Below the pieces are notes generated by a model, which was not told the DNA's origin, made no database searches, and worked only from the letters and a program-made list of their open reading frames with translations. Both the position numbers and the translations under genes were made by a program. From Hydractinia symbiolongicarpus (lineage: Eukaryota; Cnidaria; Hydrozoa; Anthoathecata; Hydractiniidae), in assembly GCF_029227915.1 (NCBI RefSeq), contig NC_079887.1, positions 27,217,650 through 27,281,649 on the forward strand: a stretch of DNA of 64,000 bases, given 5' to 3'. Shown here piece by piece: positions 13,780 through 25,427 of the stretch. Within the stretch, counting starts at the first letter, position 1; each line of letters opens with the position of its first letter.

Positions 13780-16700
13780 CCGGCAAACGAAAATCCGCGA
13801 TTTCCCGTAAATCCCGGACTCGGCCCGTATAGTCAAAAGTATACAAAGAAAGTACCCAGGGAGTAAACTCATTTCCCGAACGATTTTTTGAATTATTTTT
13901 TCACCACTAAAACGCATGAGACTTGTAGTTTTCAAAAATGTTTTCATTTTTGATGAGACGCTTAATGAAAGAGGTTTAATCGCCGGCAAACGATATCCCG
14001 CGTTTTCCCGTATATCCGGGGCTTGGCCCGTATAGTCGAATGTATACAAAGAAAGTACCCAGGGAGTAAATTCATTTCCCGAACGATTTTTTAAATTTTT
14101 TTTTCAAAACTAAAACGAATGAGACTTGTAGTTTTCAAAAATGTTTTCATTTTTGATGAGACGCTTAATGAAAGAGTTTTAATCGCCGGAAAACGAAAAC
14201 CCGCGATTTCCCGTAAATCCCGGGCTTGGCCCGTATAGTCGAATGTATACAAAGAAAGTACCCTGTGAGTAAACTCATTTCCAGAACGATTTTTTAAATT
14301 ATTTTTTCACCACTAAAACGCAGGAGAATTTTAGTTTTCAAGAATGTTTTCATTTTTGCTGAGACGCTGAATAAAAGCAGTTTAATCGCCGGCAAACGAA
14401 AATCCGCGATTTCCCGTTATCCCGGGCTTGGCCCGTATAGTCAAAAGTATACAAAGAAAGTACCCAGGGAGTAAACTCATTTCCCGAACGATTTTTTAAA
14501 TTACTTTTTCACCACTAAAACGCATGAGACTTGTAGTTTTTAAAAATGTTTTCATTTTTGATGAGACGCTGAATAAAAGAAGTTTAATCGCCGGCAAACG
14601 AAAACCTGCGATTTCCCGTAAATCCTGGACTCGGCCCGTATAGTCAAAAGTATACAAAGAAAGTACCCAGGGAGTAAACTCATTTCCCAAACGATTTTTT
14701 AAATTATTATTTCACCACTAAAACGCATGAGACTTGTAATTTTCAAGAATGTTTTCATTTTTGCTGAGACGCTGAATAAAAGCAGTTTAATCGCCGGCAA
14801 ACGAAAATCCGCGATTTCCCGTTATCCCGGGCTTGGCCCGTATAGTCAAAAGTATACAAAGAAAGTACCAAGGGAGTAAACTCATTTCCCGAACGATTTT
14901 TTATATTATTTTTTTGCCACTAAACGCATGAGACTTGTAGTTTTCAAAAATATTTTCATATTTGATGGGACGCTGAATAAAAGAAGTTTAATCGCCGGCA
15001 AACGAAAATCCGCGATTTCCCGTAAATCCCGCACTCGGCTCGTATAGTCAAAAGTATACAAAGAAAGTACTCAGGGAGTAAACTCATTTCCCGAACGATT
15101 TTTTGAATTATTTTTTCACCACTAAAACGCATGAGACTTGTAGTTTTTAAAAATGTTTTCATTTTTGATGAGACGCTGAATAAAAGAAGTTTAATCGCCG
15201 GCAAACGAAAACCTGCGATTTCCCGTAATTCCTGGACTCGGCCCGTATATTCAAAAGTATACAAAGAAAGTATCCAGGGAGTAAACTCATTTCCCGAACG
15301 ATTTTTTAAATTATTTTTTCACCACTAAAACGCATAAGACTTGTAGTTTTTAAAAATGTTTTCATTTTTGATGAGACGCTGAATAAAAGAAGTTTAATCG
15401 CCGGCAAACGAAAACCTGCGATTTCCCGTAAATCCCGGGCTTGGCCCGTACAGTCAAAAGTATACAAAGAAAGTACCCAGGGAGTAAACTCATTTCCCGA
15501 ACGATTTTTGAAATTACTTTTTCACCACTAAAACGCATGAGACTTGTAGTTTTTAAAGAAGTTTTCATTTTTGATGTGACGCTGAATAAAAGCAGTTTAA
15601 TCGCCGGCAAACGAAAACCTGTGATTTCCCTAAATCCCGGACTCGGCCCGTATAGTCAAAAGTATACAAAGAAAGTACCCAGGGAGTAAACTCATTTCCA
15701 GAACGATTTTTTAAATTATTTTTTTACCACTAAAACGCATAAGACTTGTAGTTTTTTAAAATGTTTTCATTTTTGATGAGACGCTGAATAAAAGAAGTTT
15801 AATCGCCGGCAAACGAAAACCCGCGATTTCCCGTAAATCCCGGGCTTGGCCCGTATAGTCAAAAGTATACAAAGAAAGTACCCAGGGAGTAAACTCATTT
15901 CCCGAACGATTTTTTATATTATTTTTTTACCACTAAACGCATGAGACTTGTACTTTTCAAAAATATTTTCATATTTGATGGGACGCTGAATAAAAGAAGT
16001 TTAATCGCCGGCAAACGAAAATCCGCGATTTCCCGTAAATCCCGGTCTCGGCCCGTATAGTCAAAAGTATACAAAGAAAGTACCCAGGGAGTAAACTCAT
16101 TTCCCGAACGATTTTTTAAATTATTTTTTCACCACTAAAACGCATGAGACTTGTAGTTTTTAAAAATGTTTTCATTTCTGATGAGACGCTGAATAAAAGA
16201 AGTTTAATCGCCGGCAAACGAAAACCTGCGATTTCCCGCAAATCCTGGACTCGGCCCGTATAGTCAAAAGTATACAAAGAAAGTACCCAGGGAGTAAACT
16301 CATTTCCCAAACGATTTTTTAATATATTATTTCACCACTAAAACGCATGAGACTTGTAGTTTTCAAGAATGTTTTCATTTTTGATGAGACGCTGAATAAA
16401 AGCAGTTTAATCGCCGGCAAACGAAAACCCGCGATTTCCCGTAAATCCCGGGCTTGGCACGTATTGTCGAATGTATACAAAGAAAGTACCCTGAGAGTAA
16501 ACTCATTTCCAGAACAATTTTTTAAATTATTTTTTCACCACTAAAACGCATAAGACTTGTAGTTTTTAAAAATGTTTTCATTTTTGATGAGACGCTGAAT
16601 AAAAGAAGTTTAATCGCCGGCAAACGAAAACCTGCGATTTCCCTAAATCCCGGACTCGGCCCGTATAGTCAAAAGTATACAAAGAAAGTACCCAGGGAGT

Positions 16701-17540
16701 AAACTCATTTCCCGAACGATTTTTTAAATTATTTTTTCACCACTAAAACGCATGAAGATTTTTATTTTTCAAAAATGTTTTCATTTTTGATGAGACGCTG
16801 AATAAAAGAAGTTTAATCGCCGGCAAACGAAAACCTGCGATTTCCCGTAAATCCTGGACTCGGCCCGTATAGTCAAAAGTATACAAAGAAAGTACCCAGG
16901 GAGTAAACTCATTTCCCAAACGATTTTTTAAATTATTAATTTACCACTAAAACGCATGAGACTTGTAGTTTTTAAAAATGTTTTTATTTTTGATGAGACG
17001 CTGTATAAAAGAAGTTTAATCGCCGGCAAACGAAAATCCGCGATTTCCCGTAAATCCCGGACTCGGCCCGTATAGTCAAAAGTATACAAAGAAAGTACCC
17101 AGGGAGTAAACTCATTTCCCGAACGATTTTTTAAATTATTTTTTCACCACTAAAACGCATGAGAATTTTATTTTTCAAAAATGTTTTCATTTTTGATGAG
17201 ACGCTGAATAAAAGAAGTTTTATCGCCGGCAAACGAAAACCTGCGATTTCCCTTAAATCCCGGGCTTGGCCCGTATAGTCAAAAGTATACAAAGAAAGTA
17301 CCCAGGGAGTAAACTCATTTCCCGAACGATTTTTTATATTATTTTTTTACCACTAAACGCATGAGACTTGTAGTTTTCAAAAATATTTTCATATTTAATG
17401 GGACGCTGTATAAAAGAAGTTTAATCGCCGGCAAACGAAAATCCGCGATTTCCCGTAAATCCCGGACTCGGCCCGTATAGTCAAAAGTATACAAAGAAAG
17501 TACCCAGGGAGTAAACTCATTTCCCGAACGATTTTTTAAA
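13780..17540. repeat. Third, partial and diverged copy of the 26-mer
   Basis: Aligns with about 8913-12673 at a constant offset of 4,867 bp (for example 9629/14496, 10089/14956, 11480/16347). It is visibly more diverged than copies 1 and 2 are from each other. Differences include CAGGAGAATTTT and TTTTTGCTGAG near 14330-14360 and 14760, and a TAG in place of TCG near 17276. It therefore predates the duplication that made copies 1 and 2, or has been partly converted. Confidence 0.8.
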
Positions 17541-17766
17541 TTATTTTTTCACCACTAAAGCCCATGAGACTTGTAGTTTTCAAAAATGTTTTCATTTTTG
17601 ATGAGACGCTTAATGAAAGAGGTTTAATCGCCGGAAAACGAAATCCCGCGTTTTCCCGTAAATCCTGGGCTTGGCCCGTATAGTCAAATGTATACAAAGA
17701 AAGTACCCAGGGAGTAAACTCATTTCCCGAACGATTTTTTAAATTTTTTTTTTCACCACTAAAACG
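15940..17766. repeat. 9-mer unit (1,827 bp), copy 1
   Basis: Repeats at 17767-19593 with constant offset 1,827 bp (16116/17943, 16347/18174, 17536/19363). It begins in the TTGTACTTTTCAAAAATATTTTC monomer and includes the GAAGATTTTTATTTTTC, GAGAATTTTATTTTTC and AAAGCCCATGAG monomers in fixed order. It overlaps the end of the third 26-mer copy. Confidence 0.85.
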
Positions 17767-19593
17767 CATGAGACTTGTACTTTTCAAAAATATTTTCATA
17801 TTTGATGGGACGCTGAATAAAAGAAGTTTAATCGCCGGCAAACGAAAATCCGCGATTTCCCGTAAATCCCGGACTCGGCCCGTATAGTCAAAAGTATACA
17901 AAGAAAGTACCCAGGGAGTAAACTCATTTCCCGAACGATTTTTTAAATTATTTTTTCACCACTAAAACGCATGAGACTTGTAGTTTTTAAAAATGTTTTC
18001 ATTTCTGATGAGACGCTGAATAAAAGAAGTTTAATCGCCGGCAAACGAAAACCTGCGATTTCCCGCAAATCCTGGACTCGGCCCGTATAGTCAAAAGTAT
18101 ACAAAGAAAGTACCCAGGGAGTAAACTCATTTCCCAAACGATTTTTTAATATATTATTTCACCACTAAAACGCATGAGACTTGTAGTTTTCAAGAATGTT
18201 TTCATTTTTGATGAGACGCTGAATAAAAGCAGTTTAATCGCCGGCAAACGAAAACCCGCGATTTCCCGTAAATCCCGGGCTTGGCACGTATTGTCGAATG
18301 TATACAAAGAAAGTACCCTGAGAGTAAACTCATTTCCAGAACAATTTTTTAAATTATTTTTTCACCACTAAAACGCATAAGACTTGTAGTTTTTAAAAAT
18401 GTTTTCATTTTTGATGAGACGCTGAATAAAAGAAGTTTAATCGCCGGCAAACGAAAACCTGCGATTTCCCTAAATCCCGGACTCGGCCCGTATAGTCAAA
18501 AGTATACAAAGAAAGTACCCAGGGAGTAAACTCATTTCCCGAACGATTTTTTAAATTATTTTTTCACCACTAAAACGCATGAAGATTTTTATTTTTCAAA
18601 AATGTTTTCATTTTTGATGAGACGCTGAATGAAAAAAGTTTAATCGCCGGCAAACGAAAACCTGCGATTTCCCGTAAATCCTGGACTCGGCCCGTATAGT
18701 CAAAAGTATACAAAGAAAGTACCCAGGGAGTAATTTCATTTCCCAAACAATTTTTTAAATTATTATTTTACCACTAAAACGCATGAGACTTGTAGTTTTT
18801 AAAAATGTTTTTATTTTTGATGAGACGCTGTATAAAAGAAGTTTAATCGCCGGCAAACGAAAATCCGCGATTTCCCGTAAATCCCGGACTCGGCCCGTAT
18901 AGTCAAAAGTATACAAAGAAAGTACCCAGGGAGTAAACTCATTTCCCGAACGATTTTTTAAATTATTTTTTCACCACTAAAACGCATGAGAATTTTATTT
19001 TTCAAAAATGTTTTCATTTTTGATGAGACGCTGAATAAAAGAAGTTTTATCGCCGGCAAACGAAAACCTGCGATTTCCCTTAAATCCCGGGCTTGGCCCG
19101 TATAGTCAAAAGTATACAAAGAAAGTACCCAGGGAGTAAACTCATTTCCCGAACGATTTTTTATATTATTTTTTTACCACTAAACGCATGAGACTTGTAG
19201 TTTTCAAAAATATTTTCATATTTAATGGGACGCTGTATAAAAGAAGTTTAATCGCCGGCAAACGAAAATCCGCGATTTCCCGTAAATCCCGGACTCGGCC
19301 CGTATAGTCAAAAGTATACAAAGAAAGTACCCAGGGAGTAAACTCATTTCCCGAACGATTTTTTAAATTATTTTTTCACCACTAAAGCCCATGAGACTTG
19401 TAGTTTTCAAAAATGTTTTCATTTTTGATGAGACGCTTAATGAAAGAGGTTTAATCGCCGGAAAACGAAATCCCGCGTTTTCCCGTAAATCCGGGGCTTG
19501 GCCCGTATAGTCAAATGTATACAAAGAAAGTACCCAGGGAGTAAACTCATTTCCCGAACGATTTTTTAATTTTTTTTTTTCACCACTAAAACG
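17767..19593. repeat. 9-mer unit (1,827 bp), copy 2
   Basis: Tandem duplicate of 15940-17766 with scattered differences, for example GAATGAAAAAAG near 18628 where copy 1 has GAATAAAAGAAG, and TAATTTCATTTCCC near 18731. Matching ends near 19593 where the ATATT-type monomer is replaced by a GTAGTTTTCAAAAATG type. Confidence 0.85.
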
Positions 19594-21689
19594 CATGAGA
19601 CTTGTAGTTTTCAAAAATGTTTTCATTTTTGATGAGACGCTTAATGAAAGAGGTTTAATCGCCGGAAAACGAAAACCCGCGATTTCCCGTAAATCCTGGG
19701 CTTGGCCCGTATAGTCGAATGTATACAAAGAAAGTACCCTGTGAGTAAACTCATTTCCAGAACGATTTTTTAAATTATTTTTTCACCACTAAAACGCATC
19801 AGACTTGTAGTTTTCAAAAATGTTTTCATTTTTGATGAGACGCTGAATAAAAGCAGTTTAATCGCCGGCAAACGAAAACCTGCGATTTCCCTAAATCCCG
19901 GACTCGGCCCGTATAGTCAAAAGTATACAAAGAAAGTACCCAGGTAGTAAACTCATTTCCAGAACGATTTTTTAAATTATTTTTTCACCACTAAAACGCA
20001 TAAGACTTGTAGTTTTTAAAAATGTTTTCACTTTTGATGAGACGCTGAATAAAAGAAGTTTAATCGCCGGCAAACAAAAACCCGCGATTTCCCGTAAATC
20101 CCGAGCTTGGCCCGTATAGTCAAAAGTATACAAAGAAAGTACCCAGGGAGTAAACTCATTTCCCGAACGATTTTTTATATTATTTTTTTACCACTAAACG
20201 CATGAGACTTGTATTTTTCAAAAATATTTTCATACTTGATGGGACGCTGAATAAAAGAAGTTTAATTGCCGGCAAACGAAAACCCGCGATTTCCCGTTAA
20301 TCCCGGGCTTGGCCCGTATAGTCAAAAGTATACAAAGAAAGTACCGAGGGAGTAAACTCATTTCCCGAACAATTTTTTAATTTTTTTTTTCACCACTAAA
20401 ACGCATCAGACTTGTAGTTTTTAAAAATGTTTTAATTTTTGATGAGACGCTGAATAAAAGAAGTTTAATCGCCGGCAAACGAAAACCCCCGATTTCCCGT
20501 AAATACCGGCTTGGCCCGTATAGTCAAAAGTATACAAAGAAAGTACCCAGGGAGTAAACTCATTTCCCGAACGATTTTTTAAATTACTTTTTCACCACTA
20601 AAACGCATGAGACTTGTAGTTTTTAAAAATGTTTTCATTTTTGATGAAACGCTGAATAAAAGAAGTTTAATTGCCGGCAAACGAAAACCTGCGATTTCCC
20701 GTAAATCCTGGACTCGGCCGTATAGTCAAAAGTATACAAAGAAAGTACCCAGGGAGTAAACCCATTTCCCAAACGATTTTTTAAATTATTATTTCACCAC
20801 TAAAACGCATGAGACTGGTAGTTTTCAAGAATGTTTTCATTTTTGATGAGACGCTGCATAAAAGCAGTTTAATCGCCGGCAAACGAAAACCCGCGATTTC
20901 CCGTAAATCCCGGGCTTGGCACGTATAGTCGAATGTATACAAAGAAAGTACCCTGAGAGTAAACTCATTTCCAGAACGATTTTTTAAATTATTTTTTCAC
21001 CACTAAAACGCAAAGACTTGTAGTTTTTAAAAATGTTTTCATTTTTGATGAGACGCTGAATAAAAGAAGTTTAATCGCCGGCAAACGAAAACCCGCGATT
21101 TCCCGTAAATCCCGGCTTGGCCCGTATAGTCAAAAGTATACAAAGAAAGTACCCAGGGAGTAAACTCATTTCCCGAACGATTTTTCAAATTATTTTTTCA
21201 CCACTAAAACGCATGAGACTTGTAGTTTTCAAAAATGTTTTCATTTTTGATGAGACGCTGAATAAAAGCAGTTTAATCGCCGGCAAACGAAAACCTGCGA
21301 TTTCCCTAAATCCCGGACTCGGCCCGTATAGTCAAAAGTATACAAAGAAAGTACCCAGGGAGTAAACTCATTTCCAGAACGATTTTTTAAATTATTTTTT
21401 CACCACTAAAACGCATAAGACTTGTAGTTTTTAAAAATATTTTCACTTTTGATGAGACGCTGAATAAAAGAAGTATAATCGCCGGCAAACGAAAACCCGC
21501 GATTTCCCGTAAATCCCGGGCTTGGCCCGTATAGTCAAAAGTATACAAAGAAGGTACACAGGGAGTAAACTCATTTCTCGAACGATTTTTTATATTATTT
21601 TTTTACCACTAAACGCATGAGACTTGTAGTTTTCAAAAATATTTTCATATTTGATGGGACGCTGAATAAAAGAAGTTTAATTGCCGGCA
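19594..21689. repeat. Mixed-order monomers
   Basis: About ten monomers without a tandem copy immediately next to them. Private variants link them to the next 3 kb. GAAAACCCCCGATTTCCCG with ATACCGG at 20481 recurs at 22099 and 22707. The GCTGCATAAAAGCAG monomer near 20853 recurs near 23080. No gene or other feature seen. Confidence 0.7.
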
Positions 21690-22297
21690 AACGAAAATCC
21701 GCGATTTTCCGTAAATCCCGGACTCGGCCCGTATAGTCAAAAGTATACAAAGAAAGTACCCAGGGAGTAAACCCATTTCCCGAACAATTTTTTAAATTTT
21801 TTTTTCACCACTAAAACGCATGAGACTTGTAGTTTTCAAAAATGTTTTTATTTTTGATGAGACGCTCAATGAAAGAGGTTTAATCGCCGGAAAACGAAAA
21901 CCCGCGATTTCCCGTAATTCCCGGGCTTGGCCCGTATAGTCGAATGTATACAAAGAAAGTATCCTGTGAGTAAACTCATTTCCAGAACGATTTTTTAAAT
22001 TATTTTTTCACCACTAAAACGCATCAGACTTGTAGTTTTTAAAAATGTTTTAATTTTTGATGAGACGCTGAATAAAAGAAGTTTAATCGCCGGCAAACGA
22101 AAACCCCCGATTTCCCGTAAATACCGGCTTGGCCCGTATAGTCAAAAGTATACAAAGAAAGTACCCAGGGTGTAAACTCATTTCCCGAACGATTTTTTAA
22201 ATTATTTTTTCACCACTAAAACGCATGAGACTTGTAGTTTTTAAAAATGTTTTCATTTTTGATGAAACGCTGAATAAAAGAAGTTTAATTGCCGGCA
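21690..22297. repeat. 3-mer unit (608 bp), copy 1
   Basis: Three monomers (CATTTCCCGAACAATTTTTT type; CTCAATGAAAGAGG/GTAATTCCCGGG type; ACCCCCGATTTCCC type) repeated at 22298-22905 at offset 608 bp. The first copy has TTTTTTAAATTTT near 21789 where the second has TTTTTCAAATTTT. Confidence 0.8.
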
Positions 22298-22905
22298 AAC
22301 GAAAATCCGCGATTTTCCGTAAATCCCGGACTCGGCCCGTATAGTCAAAAGTATACAAAGAAAGTACCCAGGGAGTAAACCCATTTCCCGAACAATTTTT
22401 CAAATTTTTTTTTCACCACTAAAACGCATGAGACTTGTAGTTTTCAAAAATGTTTTTATTTTTGATGAGACGCTCAATGAAAGAGGTTTAATCGCCGGAA
22501 AACGAAAACCCGCGATTTCCCGTAATTCCCGGGCTTGGCCCGTATAGTCGAATGTATACAAAGAAAGTATCCTGTGAGTAAACTCATTTCCAGAACGATT
22601 TTTTAAATTATTTTTTCACCACTAAAACGCATCAGACTTGTAGTTTTTAAAAATGTTTTAATTTTTGATGAGACGCTGAATAAAAGAAGTTTAATCGCCG
22701 GCAAACGAAAACCCCCGATTTCCCGTAAATACCGGCTTGGCCCGTATAGTCAAAAGTATACAAAGAAAGTACCCAGGGTGTAAACTCATTTCCCGAACGA
22801 TTTTTTAAATTATTTTTTCACCACTAAAACGCATGAGACTTGTAGTTTTTAAAAATGTTTTCATTTTTGATGAAACGCTGAATAAAAGAAGTTTAATTGC
22901 CGGCA
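22298..22905. repeat. 3-mer unit (608 bp), copy 2
   Basis: Direct duplicate of 21690-22297. It leads into a stretch (22906-23217) resembling about 20680-20990, including the CCTGGACTCGGCCGTATAG variant that lacks one C. Confidence 0.8.
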
Positions 22906-23217
22906 AACGAAAACCTGCGATTTCCCGTAAATCCTGGACTCGGCCGTATAGTCAAAAGTATACAAAGAAAGTACCCAGGGAGTAAACCCATTTCCCAAAC
23001 GATTTTTTAAATTATTATTTCACCACTAAAACGCATGAGACTTGTAGTTTTCAAGAATGTTTTCATTTTTGATGAGACGCTGCATAAAAGCAGTTTAATC
23101 GCCGGCAAACGAAAACCCGCGATTTCCCGTAAATCCCGGGCTTGGCACGTATAGTCGAATGTATACAAAGAAAGTACCCTGAGAGTAAACTCATTTCCAG
23201 AACGATTTTTTAAATTA

Positions 23218-24228
23218 TTTTTTCACCACTAAAACGCATAAGACTTGTAGTTTTTAAAAATATTTTCACTTTTGATGAGACGCTGAATAAAAGAAGTATA
23301 ATCGCCGGCAAACGAAAACCCGCGATTTCCCGTAAATCCCGGGCTTGGCCCGTATAGTCAAAAGTATACAAAGAAGGTACACAGGGAGTAAACTCATTTC
23401 CCGAACGATTTTTTATATTATTTTTTTACCACTAAACGCATGAGACTTGTAGTTTTCAAAAATATTTTCATATTTGATGGGACGCTGAATAAAAGAAGTT
23501 TAATTGCCGGCAAACGAAAATCCGCGATTTTCCGTAAATCCCGGACTCGGCCCGTATAGTCAAAAGTATACAAAGAAAGTACCCAGGGAGTAAACTCATT
23601 TCCCGAACGATTTTTGAAATTATTTTTTCACCACTAAAACGCAGGAGACTTGTAGTTGTCAAAAATGTTTTCATTTTTGATGAGACGCTGAATAAAAGCA
23701 GTTTAATCGCCGGCAAACGAAAACCTGCGATTTCCCTAAATCCCGGACTCGGCCCGTATAGTCGAATGTATACAAAGAAAGTACCCTGAGAGTAAACTCA
23801 TTTCCCGAACGATTTTTTAAATTATTTTTTCACCACTAAAACGCATGAGACTTGTAGTTTTCAAAAATGTTTTCATTTTTGATGAGACGCTGAATAAAAG
23901 CAGTTTAATCGCCGGCAAACGAAAACCTGCGATTTCCCTAAATCCCGGACTCGGCCCGTATAGTCAAAAGTATACAAAGAAAGTACCCAGGGAGTAAACT
24001 CATTTCCCGAACGATTTTTTAAATTATTTTTTCACCACTAAAACGCATGAGACTTGTAGTTTTCAAAAATGTTTTCATTTTTGATGAGACGCTGAATAAA
24101 AGCAGTTTAATCGCCGACAAACGAAAACCTGCGATTTCCCTAAATCCCGGACTCGGCCCGTATAGTCAAAAGTATACAAAGAAAGTACCCAGGTATTAAA
24201 CTCATTTCCAGAACGATTTTTTAAATTA
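23218..24228. repeat. 5-mer unit (1,011 bp), copy left of the insertion
   Basis: If the insertion is removed, this unit is followed directly by a copy of itself (27274-28284) at offset 1,011 bp. Shared private variants are GAAGTATAATCGCC (near 23295 and 27350), TTTAATTGCC, GCGATTTTCCG, and GCAGGAGACTTGTAG (near 23640 and 27697). The insertion lies exactly at the junction of the two copies. Confidence 0.75.
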
Positions 24229-24241
24229 TTGCGATGCAATT
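24229..24241 (+). mobile_element. Left terminal inverted repeat of the insertion
   Basis: TTGCGATGCAATT, matching the reverse complement of 27242-27254 at 11 of 13 positions. Its first 11 bases also form a small palindrome (TTGC-GAT-GCAA). The first two T bases could equally belong to the satellite, so the edge is uncertain by 2 bp. Confidence 0.55.
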
Positions 24242-24248
24242 GAGCTTT

Positions 24249-24271
24249 GCGAGCGAAGCGAGCGAAGCGAA
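24249..24271 (+). repeat. Subterminal 9-bp tandem repeat GCGAGCGAA
   Basis: Two and a half copies of GCGAGCGAA in an otherwise AT-rich insertion. With the flanking CAATT and AATTG (24237-24275) it can form an imperfect long hairpin. GC-rich subterminal repeats are common in Helitron-like elements. Confidence 0.6.
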
Positions 24272-24308
24272 ATTGTGGAGCACGTTTGCTACACGCGAGG
24301 TATACCAA

Positions 24309-24327
24309 GAGAATTATTGAGATTCTC
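24309..24327. other. Small subterminal hairpin
   Basis: GAGAAT (24309-24314) and ATTCTC (24322-24327) pair across a 7-base loop. This is a short stem and may be chance. Confidence 0.3.
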
Positions 24328-25385
24328 AAAATTTCGATAGAAAAAAAATCATATAAAATCAGCGTAAAGAAATAGGACTGATATTTTTGCACATAAAGCT
24401 AGGGTATTTTTTTTTCTAATAAAACAAATAAGTTTGGACCGAGGGGTTAAAGTATAAGTTTAGTAAAAAATGCAATAAGTACGGCTCGTACCCCCCCACC
24501 CCCGGATTTTGACCCCCCCCCGTCTTTTGGTCCGGATTATACGTCCGCCGAACTTGAACACACAAAGAGAAATATGCCGTGAACAAGAAACGGTAGTCGG
24601 CATTTTAGACACGTATATTTTACAGACCCAAAATATGCCTTATTTCTTTGTATTATAGCTAATTATTGTATAAATAATTAATTAATTACTTTGCAATTTT
24701 GCTTCTTATACTATTATAGTTGTATTTTAATGAAACATAATAGTATTAAAACGGTTTTCTTCTTTCGAAAAAATTTATTGCTAGTCCTGTTTTTAATCGA
24801 CTTTACTTGTGTATTTTAAGCTTTTTTGTTGCTGTGCTTTTTCTGGAGATTTTAGTTGGATTGGAAAGCTCCTGTGTAAGGTACCCATTCCTAAAGAAAA
24901 ATTGAAGTAATTTGTACAATTAAAACGCGCCGAGCTGTGTTTTATTTTATTGTTTCTAAGAGGATGTAAGAATACAATATTATCAATTTTAATTGGTTTT
25001 ATCCAAATCAAGGTAAGGCTTAATCACACGAAAGGTAGCTAGCTAGAGCTCAGTTTTGTATAAAAGAATTGAAAGTAATTTGTAGAATACATATGGAGAA
25101 GCTGTATTACTACCTAACTGATAGCCAGATATAGGAAAACCTGTAGCTAGGGCGCAGACAAAACAAATAGCTCTGGGCGCTAGAGTGAGCTGACCAACCG
25201 TTTTTTATCATTTTTTATTTATTATATAAGTAACCTGTTTCAGTAATTAAAAAAATATCCACTTTTGCTATCAAACCAACAGCAATGTAATTGTCAATAG
25301 GAATTAGTTTTCCGTACACCCTCCCTGAGAACAAGGTTTAAAACGACATTAAAACATTAAAACTGTCATTAAACAGAACTTCAAG
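24328..25385. other. Insertion interior, first part: no gene seen
   Basis: AT-rich unique sequence. The longest open frame (minus strand, 24793-25011) opens on TTG and has no recognisable motif. An open frame from 24392 on the minus strand opens on GTG and crosses the satellite junction, so it is a chimera. Short cytosine runs lie at 24491-24521. AT-only stretches such as 24665-24690 occur. Confidence 0.6.
24491..24521 (+). repeat. C-rich low-complexity tract
   Basis: Runs of 7, 5 and 9 cytosines (24491-24497, 24499-24503, 24513-24521), separated by A and by GGATTTTGA. Striking in a region of low G+C. Such tracts can form unusual structures and are prone to length change. No function can be assigned. 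Confidence 0.7.
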
Positions 25386-25427
25386 GATGCCCAAGCCGCA
25401 CCACGTCCTCTAAACGGCGTGGGCATC
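25386..25427. other. 13-bp inverted repeat with 16-base loop
   Basis: GATGCCCAAGCCG (25386-25398) and CGGCGTGGGCATC (25415-25427) pair at 12 of 13 positions, with one internal mismatch. It is GC-rich in an AT-rich context, so it would be a stable hairpin in RNA or single-stranded DNA. Both strands are open in one frame here, but no protein family is recognisable. It may be a relic of another inserted element or part of a structured RNA. Confidence 0.5.

Larger units (their letters stand above)
1..24228. repeat. 203-bp satellite array, left arm
   Basis: About 119 head-to-tail monomers, recognised by the recurring block TCACCACTAAAACGCATGAG at spacings of 203 bp with 1-3 bp variation (for example starts at 321, 524, 727, 930 and 1133). 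All copies have the same orientation and I found no inverted segment. Variants differ by substitutions and a few small indels, such as CCCGTAAAT versus CCCTAAAT. No gene is supported anywhere in this arm: open frames are short and antisense, repeat with the monomer, and are broken because 203 is not divisible by three. The arm stops abruptly at the insertion starting at 24229. Confidence 0.98.

Noticed and set aside
1-24228. CRISPR-like array of regular repeats
   Set aside because: The repeat fills the whole period. There are no unique spacers between short repeats, no cas genes, and the unit is about 203 bp.
24075-24392. 105-codon minus-strand frame across the left insertion boundary
   Set aside because: It opens on GTG in the insertion and reads into satellite. 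It is a chimera of two unrelated sequences.
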